From Gammaproteobacteria bacterium (GTDB lineage: Bacteria > Pseudomonadota > Gammaproteobacteria > Steroidobacterales > GCA-2729495): a stretch of DNA of 64,000 bases. The stretch covers positions 95,335-159,334 of the forward strand of contig VGVH01000004.1 in assembly GCA_016874095.1 (NCBI GenBank), given 5' to 3'. Shown one piece after another: positions 62,614 through 64,000 of this stretch (its first letter is position 1; every line of letters begins with the position of its first letter). Made by a program: the position numbers and the translations under genes. Under the pieces are notes generated by a model. It was not told the origin of the DNA. It worked only from the letters and a program-made list of their open reading frames with translations, and did no database searches.

Positions 62614-63039
62614 TCAGCAGTCCTCGAGCGCCGATTCGATCACCGGCTCCGCACCGAGCTGCAGCGGAGCGGCGTATCGCACACGACAACCGGCATCACG
62701 ACTCGCACCGCGATGCTGCAGCACACCGGCGTTGCTGAGGGTGAATCCCATCAGCTCCGCATCCTCGAGCAGCAGCCCAACGCCGCCCGGAGATGGCCAG
62801 CCGTTCACCATCGCCACCCGCCCGCGACGCACGACGAGTTCGGCCCCTGAGACAATCGCTGCCATGGCCCGGACTTCCGCCTGGCGGGTAACCGACAGCG
62901 TGTCCTGTCGTGCAGGCACTGCCAGCGCCACCAGCAGGGCGACGGCCATCAACGCCACCATGGCGTAGAGCGCGCTGAAGCGAAGACGCGGCAGGGGCGA
63001 CGACCGGCCGGGCGATGGGGTCAGCGCAGGTTGCTTCAC
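62614..63039 (-). CDS. Small membrane-anchored protein of unknown function
   Basis: About 141 residues. After a basic N-terminus (VKQPALTPSPGRSSPLPRLR) there is one membrane helix (FSALYAMVALMAVALLVALA) and then a periplasmic part with TVTRQ-like polar sequence and two Cys near the end (DAGCRVRYAAP and ALEDC-stop). The shape recalls type IV pilin-like minor proteins, but no prepilin cleavage site is visible. The start is uncertain: I chose GTG at 63039; the ATG at 63189 would add sequence that does not look coding. If so, 63040-63330 is a 290-base gap in which I see nothing clear. Confidence 0.5.
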   Translation of the reverse strand: MKQPALTPSPGRSSPLPRLRFSALYAMVALMAVALLVALAVPARQDTLSVTRQAEVRAMAAIVSGAELVVRRGRVAMVNGWPSPGGVGLLLEDAELMGFTLSNAGVLQHRGASRDAGCRVRYAAPLQLGAEPVIESALEDC

Positions 63040-63330
63040 GAAGGACTCGCCTGACTCTGCGTTGCGGCTGTTCCCCCCTGCCGTGACGTGCCTCTCATCG
63101 CGGATCGTCGGCAGCACCAGGCCCGTAACCGAACCCGGTGGCAAGGTCTTGCCGCAGGCGGCGAAATATGTGAAAGCGGTCGCGGGCATGTCCGGCCCCT
63201 GCCGATAAGCTGCCGTCAGGACGATTGGGTGTGCGGGGCCTGTACGGATCCCTCGCGGGCGCGGGCGGATCCGGTCACTACATGTGGAATCCTGCGTCGG
63301 CCAGTCTACATACACGGAGTTACGACACAG

Positions 63331-63729
63331 ATGACTGTACAGACCGTCGATTCGATCTTGCTGGCTGAAGACGACCGTATCGACGCCAAGGCGTTCGTAC
63401 GGACCGTGCGTCTGCTGGGTTTCGCCGCGGAAGTCACCGTGGCGAAGGATGGCATCGAAGCCTGGGAGCTGCTCGAGGGGGCCACAGCCCTTCAGCCCGG
63501 AATTATCGTGCTCGACATCAACATGCCGCGCATGAGCGGCCTCGAGCTGCTGGCGAAGATCCGCGCGTCCGAACGACTGCGCAAGACGCCCGTGTTCGTG
63601 CTGACGACATCCGATGCCAGTGGCGACCGGCGCGCCGCCGACGACTTCGATGTCGCCGGCTACATCATCAAGTCAGACCTGCACGGCGGCCTGCGCTGCG
63701 CGTTTCAAAGGGCCCTGCCGGCTGCGTAA
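63331..63729 (+). CDS. Single-domain response regulator (CheY/Rcp-like)
   Basis: A 132-residue receiver domain. The acidic pair is LLAEDDRIDAKAF, the phosphoacceptor Asp is in IIVLDINMPRMSGLELL (about residue 58), then VLTTSDASGDRR and the Lys in GYIIKSD. The motif order and AEDD..D start resemble the Rcp1-type receivers that pair with phytochrome or other histidine kinases. No kinase is nearby. CGGAG lies upstream of the ATG. It overlaps crcB on the other strand by 25 bases. Confidence 0.93.
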   Translation: MTVQTVDSILLAEDDRIDAKAFVRTVRLLGFAAEVTVAKDGIEAWELLEGATALQPGIIVLDINMPRMSGLELLAKIRASERLRKTPVFVLTTSDASGDRRAADDFDVAGYIIKSDLHGGLRCAFQRALPAA

Positions 63730-64000
63730 CCGAGGGCGGCTGCCCCTATGCCCAGCAGCAGCTGGGCTCCGACGTTCAGCGCAAAACGGCGCCAATCGCC
63801 CTCCAGTCCCAGTAGCACCGACTCCCAGGCGAAGGCGGAGTACGTCGTAAACCCGCCCAGCAGGCCTGTGAGGAAAAACAAGCGTGTCCCGGGCGCCAGG
63901 GCACCGCGGGAAGCCACATAGCCGCCCACTACGCCGATGGCGAAGGACCCCAACACGTTAACGGCCAAGGTGCCGGCGGGCACCAGGGAACCCGGCAGCG
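63705..64000 (-). CDS. crcB: Fluoride channel CrcB (5' partial)
   Basis: The last about 97 residues of a CrcB/Fluc protein are visible; the frame is open at the right edge. GTLAVNVLGSFAIGVVGGYV and LTGLLGGFTTYSAFAWESV are the signature motifs of fluoride channels that form dimers in the inner membrane and let toxic fluoride escape. A fluoride riboswitch, if present, would lie outside the window. Confidence 0.96.
   Translation of the reverse strand, partial: LPGSLVPAGTLAVNVLGSFAIGVVGGYVASRGALAPGTRLFFLTGLLGGFTTYSAFAWESVLLGLEGDWRRFALNVGAQLLLGIGAAALGYAAGRAL

Overview
The window is GC-rich chromosomal DNA with short intergenic gaps. It most likely comes from a gammaproteobacterium: the order asmA-mutY-yggX-tRNA-Phe, an RlmJ-type 23S methyltransferase and a VPLPGA-type C-terminal sorting signal all fit. 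No named species can be justified. There is no CRISPR array, rRNA, transposase, integrase or phage structural gene.

Layout. 1-9.3 kb is envelope and signalling: a DegP/DegQ-type protease entering from the left edge, a membrane sensor with a decayed HD-GYP domain next to a LapG-type periplasmic protease, an outer-membrane protein resembling the Slam/DUF560 family followed by a secreted barrel-like protein, a VPLPGA-CTERM protein, an L,D-transpeptidase and a MerR regulator. 9.3-16.7 kb is an arginine/ornithine/proline catabolic block: APC permease, divergent Lrp regulator, ornithine cyclodeaminase, arginase and PutA, which together take arginine to glutamate. 16.7-23.3 kb holds peptide deformylase and a CydDC-like heterodimeric ABC exporter, facing a Zn/Cd/Pb P-type ATPase across a mirrored pair of MerR-type promoters.

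23.3-36 kb is mixed: FrnE-like and MsrB redox proteins, a second MerR-like regulator on a near-consensus promoter, an F420/FMN-type oxidoreductase, a UPF0114 gene with an apparent frameshift, a TetR-MFP-RND efflux operon, rlmJ and a yebC paralogue. 35.7-39 kb is scarred. Truncated EAL and HDOD genes meet head to head, and an alpha/beta hydrolase has lost its middle. A very small transcription unit (promoter with an internal palindrome, near-perfect Shine-Dalgarno, 26-codon ORF, terminator) sits at 38.86-39.09 kb.

39-50 kb contains a methyltransferase with an endonuclease III-like Cys tail, an MFS transporter, a DUF374 acyltransferase, a translationally coupled P450 and fatty-acyl-AMP ligase-ACP, uncharacterised exported and membrane proteins, and a coupled ATP-grasp/zincin pair. 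49.9-56.9 kb is a five-gene minus-strand cluster around a molybdopterin enzyme of the pyrogallol transhydroxylase type with an SCP2-like N-terminal extension. 57.3-58.5 kb is a lower-GC patch of three small unknown genes at the 3' end of tRNA-Phe. The window ends with yggX, mutY, asmA, a response regulator and a partial crcB.

Most interesting: the mirrored metal-type promoter pair, the micro-gene at 39 kb, the SCP2-molybdoenzyme cluster, the methyltransferase with a Cys cluster, and the pseudo-HD-GYP sensor beside LapG. All functional calls are from reading motifs by eye; no database search was run.
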